Assembly (NCBI GenBank): GCA_934045075.1
Contig: OW203732.1
Location: 3,389,501 to 3,453,500 of the forward strand
Origin: Yponomeuta sedellus
Taxonomy: Eukaryota; Arthropoda; Insecta; Lepidoptera; Yponomeutidae
DNA length: 64,000 bases
Direction: 5' to 3'
Each line of letters starts with the position of its first letter. The first letter of the stretch is position 1. The notes under the pieces were generated by a model. That model saw only the letters and a program-made list of their open reading frames with translations. It did not search any database and was not told the DNA's origin. Made by a program: the position numbers and the translations under genes. Shown in pieces: positions 60,876 to 64,000 of this stretch.

Positions 60876-61165
60876 CTTCGAAACTTATAACTGATAGAGA
60901 TGTATGTAATTAATTCGTGTTTTTTTTTCGTACTGTCCAATAGCCTATTACTAGTGAGCGGGGTAAAAGTAGAGTCCTAGAGTCAAGCCACCCATTACCG
61001 GCCGTCGAAGCGGTTGTTTGTGGGCAGAGCATCGGAGCTTGACCCTACTGCGGACCACCTGTTGCATATCGGCTTTCGCTTTTCAAGTGCAAGGTTGACT
61101 TTCACCGTGCACCTCAGCGGCACCGCTTTGCTGATATCTTCACATTCCGAACTACGATGAAGCTT
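60876..61165. other. No supported gene
   Basis: A GC-richer patch (60980-61140) without splice-bounded frame or known repeat. Confidence 0.4.
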
Positions 61166-61167
61166 TG

Positions 61168-61231
61168 CTACATGAAAAAAATAAATAGTGGGAAAGCCTC
61201 GAAGCTTTCCCGCTATTTTTTTTTCATGTAG
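61168..61231. repeat. Inverted repeat, ~29-bp arms, short loop
   Basis: CTACATGAAAAAAATA, AATAGTGGGAAAGC and CTTTCCCGCTATTTTTTTTT, CATGTAG; two differences in the arms; loop CTCGA. Confidence 0.85.
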
Positions 61232-61379
61232 CCTATTTTGTAGGGCAAAACTTGGATAATGTGTCTTTTAATTATTATTATTTATTTATTGCAAGAAAAA
61301 TAATTAAATTACAGTTAAAACTATAAACACTATTCATATTATGGATATTACTTTTAAAAATTATAAAGAAACAGAACGT

Positions 61380-61465
61380 TAGATAGATAGATAGAGAACA
61401 CTTTATTACACAACCAGAAAAATATTACAACCATATACAAATTATATACATATATTATATATGTA
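61380..61465 (-). repeat. LINE-L 3' end
   Basis: TAGATAGATAGATAGAGAAC and ACTTTATTACACAACC. Confidence 0.6.
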
Positions 61466-61579
61466 TTAAAATTATATTTTATACATATTAATGAATTTAC
61501 TTCAATTCAAAAACAATATATTTTGTTTTTGAAATAATGTAAATTAATTAACTATTCATTCATATGTCAATAAATTCTT

Positions 61580-61835
61580 CTACTTCTTCAGGCTATATTA
61601 GTCCACTGCTGGACATAGCCCTCCCCTAATGAGCGCTATAGCGCAAGGTTGTGCCATTATTGGGGGGTAATGCCCATAATCCCCACGCTGGGCATGCGGG
61701 TTGGGGATCGCAGTTTGGTGAAATTGTACTGCAGGGGGCGCTGCTCACCCCCCGGTTTGTGTCCCTTAGTCGCCTTTTACCACACCCGCGGGAGGAATTT
61801 GGGGTGGTGCTATTCTCTAGGCCGACACCACACAG
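61580..61835 (-). repeat. LINE-J 3' end
   Basis: Minus-sense copy like 19278-19540: CTTCAGGCTATATTAGTCC, GCGCTATAGCGCAAGG, CTGCAGGGGGCGCTGCTCAC and GGCCGACACCACACAGCA. Frames of 68-89 codons inside are shadows. Confidence 0.75.
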
Positions 61836-61950
61836 CAATAAATTTATTCGATTAAAAATATAATAATGACACAAAATTAAATTTTCGCCAGACATTCCTT
61901 CTTATGTTTTCTTTCGCTGTGTACAATAGAGTTCAAACATAATATATTTG

Positions 61951-62082
<132 letters not shown>

Positions 62083-62352
62083 CATTCAAATTCAAACATT
62101 TAACAATGTGTTTATGTCGACGTGTTGAGGAACGTTCCTCGCAGTGGCGGTGGTGTAGCGTAGTGACGGTGGCAGGGGCGGTCCTCCCCGGGCGGGATTT
62201 TTAGAGTGCGGCAAAATTTCACAATAAGATATAAAAATACCATGTCACAGTGTTTGTCGTTGCTAAGTGCAGCGGCTCAACTATGAGGCTAAGTGCGGAA
62301 ATCAATGTTCTTAATTTCATCATAGAAGAATGAAACATATATACATATATAT

Positions 62353-62651
62353 AGAATTAGCAAAATCGTTTCAGCTGCTCTCGAGATTTGCGCTTACCAA
62401 CATATTCAGCGATTCATTTTATATTATAGTCTACCTGACCCAGCGAACTTCGTACCGCCTAACAGTCGATAAAATGAATCGCTGAATATGTTGGTAAGCG
62501 CAAATCTCGAGAGCAGCTGAAACGATTTTGCTAATTCTTCTTTTAGACTATTCCTTGAAGTACTCGTACGAGGATGGTTCTTACGGAGAGAAAAATAAAA
62601 AATAATTAAGAATCGACTGTTAGGCGGTATGAAGTTCGCGGGGTCAGCTAG
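62353..62651. mobile_element. Helitron-like copy with inverted duplicate
   Basis: 62470-62651 is a + sense element (ATGAATCGCTGAATATGTTG to GCGGGGTCAGCTAG, then T). Its first 69 bp are repeated in exact reverse complement at 62353-62421. The 48-bp spacer contains TGACCCAGCGAACTTCGTAC, which is the reversed 3' end of such an element. Confidence 0.85.
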
Positions 62652-62955
62652 TGTAACATAAATACAGTGTCATTTTGTCACTGCACCATGATACATTTTG
62701 ACACTTACACATTCGAATACTTTAGACATTCCGTCACGTGAACAGCCATGAGCCGAAACGGTACAAACCATTTAGTGTTACGTCAGTTGTGTCATTTTGG
62801 TCGAACAATATCACCCAGTGATGAGAGAAAATACTTCCGCAAGCCATATCGTCAGCTCGTCTTCGCCGCGGCCTCAAATCGAAAAGTATGATGAGCTTAT
62901 TGTGTAACGAAATGGAACCTACTATACCGCAAAAGTACTCATTGTTCTACAAGTA
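62652..62955. other. No feature seen
   Basis: No frame, repeat or signal that I can support. Confidence 0.45.
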
Positions 62956-62959
62956 GCTT

Positions 62960-63230
62960 TGGGGAACAGCTACTTTGACTCGTTTGTACTCTTAGGTTAA
63001 GAAATATCCGTGTAATTTCGATTTTTATGTACAATAAAGTGTTCTCTATCTATCTATCTTTTTTCTTTAGCCTATAAACGACTCTCATCAGCCTTCTCTC
63101 AAGGAGAGACTATGGGCCTTATTACTACGCTTGCCCCCGCTTATTGGCAATGCAATGAGATTGCAAGTTCAAGTACTGTGATGTACGATAATTGATAACC
63201 CACTCACAGGTGTCTCAGCATGCATCTGAA
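62960..63230 (+). repeat. LINE-L 3' end then LINE-K segment
   Basis: GTACAATAAAGTGTTCTC and TATC units to 63058, then CCTATAAACGACTCTCATCA, GACTATGGGCCTTATTACTA. Confidence 0.65.
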
Positions 63231-63292
63231 ACTCTAATCTAATGTAAAGTATGAGAAATGTAAACGTGAACGAAAAATGTATTGTAAAGATT

Positions 63293-63462
63293 ATATTTCT
63301 TTTTTAATGCACTACGGGTTAGGCTAAGGACAATTTTAAAAACCTATTTAGAGGCTAAAAATTCCACCCATGCTCCATTCCACTTCCATTCCATGCATGC
63401 CATGGTTCGGATCCCGTCATGGGTGGAATATTTAGCCTCTAATAGGTTTTTAATATTGTTAA
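63293..63462. repeat. tD inverted remnant
   Basis: AAACCTATTTAGAGGCTAAA, AATTCCACCCATGC, a scrambled CCATTCCA-rich centre and TCATGGGTGGAATATTTAGC. Confidence 0.75.
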
Positions 63463-63484
63463 GATATTAACTATATTAATAATA

Positions 63485-63768
63485 ATATTGGCCTTTTTGC
63501 ATCTACTTAATGAGATGATTTATACAGCGTCCAGTGGTACCTTCACTCACACTAGATGGGTGAAGGGACCACTCCGACGCTGTAGTGCCTGGGTCATGGT
63601 TTTATAGATGGTGTAGGCTTGCCCAGCACCTATACCATCCTGACAGCTTAGTCGGCCTAGCCCACAGGAAAGACTAGTCAATACGTGCGGAGCCAACCAA
63701 GCTGAGGGTTTCCTCACGATGTGTTCCTTCACAGTTAGCGTGTGCGTTAAGTTACGTACATTTGCGAA
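63485..63768. repeat. Family I copy
   Basis: GCATCTACTTAATGAGATGA to GTGTTCCTTCACAGTTAGCG; very close to 17055-17335. Confidence 0.8.
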
Positions 63769-63889
63769 TTAGTAACTATATTATTAATGAAGAGAAAATA
63801 TAGAAACTGCTTAAATAATGCTGGCCCTAGCGTCTACCATGATTTATACAGCGTCTAGAGGCACCTTTGCTCACATTAGGTTTTTTATT

Positions 63890-64000
63890 TTATCATCATC
63901 AACTCATTATGTCCCTACCGAGGGACACGGGTCTCTTCCCCAAGGGAGCTATAGGCCATCATGCTAATCCGCAGGGAATTGGTGGAACTTTTTATTTCGA
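63890..64000 (-). repeat. 5S-SINE tail, second subfamily, cut by window end
   Basis: ATCATCAACTCATTATGTCC, CGAGGGACACGGGTCTCTTC; truncated by the window edge. Confidence 0.7.

Overview
The window reads as insect nuclear DNA, most probably from a butterfly or moth. It is AT-rich, its few exons have GT/AG splice borders, and nearly everything else is interspersed repeat. The Lepidoptera call is an inference from the overall look of the repeats (tRNA-headed SINEs, 5S-headed SINEs, Helitrons ending in CTAG, jockey-like 3' ends, Tc1/mariner MITEs) and was not tested by a search. Nothing bacterial, no CRISPR array and no complete transposase or reverse transcriptase is present. Most open frames in the window are shadows of repeats or microsatellites.

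Genes. (1) At 12630-12782 and 23060-23155 lie two GC-rich exons on the + strand, both in phase 0, that look like the 3' part of one gene with a 10 kb intron; the second ends in a stop. Two further phase-0 open segments with stops (24149-24232, 24747-24788) could be alternative last exons. The protein family was not recognised. (2) A second + strand gene has a 14-nt coding first exon at 33295-33308, a 1,049-nt exon at 33593-34641 and a third exon at 36017-36149. It encodes a secreted, lysine/asparagine-rich protein with about 16 N-glycosylation sequons, behind a DRE-like TATCGATA motif. Its 3' end was not found. (3) A GC-rich block at 32794-33063 may be the start of a divergent minus-strand gene, or a repeat.

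Repeats. Working family names used below: '5S-SINE' (head resembles the internal promoter of 5S rRNA; about 20 copies or fragments), 'tD' (tRNA-like unit of about 311 bp with conserved ends, about 20 loci, often as inverted pairs or tandems), 'tE', 'tF', 'tG', 'tH' (other tRNA-headed SINEs), 'LINE-A', 'LINE-J', 'LINE-K', 'LINE-L', 'LINE-R', 'LINE-S' (recurrent non-LTR-like 3' segments), 'N', 'O', 'I' (unclassified), solo LTRs of one retrotransposon with a tRNA-Lys primer site, Helitron-like elements, several MITEs, a 103-bp minisatellite and four large microsatellites. 

Layout. 1-12.6 kb: nested repeats, minisatellite, MITEs, (ATT)n. 12.6-25 kb: intron and 3' end of gene 1, holding an apparently identical 1,588-bp-period tandem duplication (18065-21227). 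25-33 kb: repeats and microsatellites. 33-36.2 kb: gene 2. 36-64 kb: repeats, including a fold-back mariner relic with the N-terminal part of a transposase (46567-47323), a palindromic LTR/primer-site structure (52711-52879), a reverse transcriptase relic (54260-54530), and a Helitron with 69-bp perfect inverted arms (62353-62538).

A theme that runs through the window is perfect or near-perfect inverted duplication with very short spacers, at several unrelated loci. This may be real (template switching, fold-back elements) or partly an assembly artefact; long reads across the junctions would decide.
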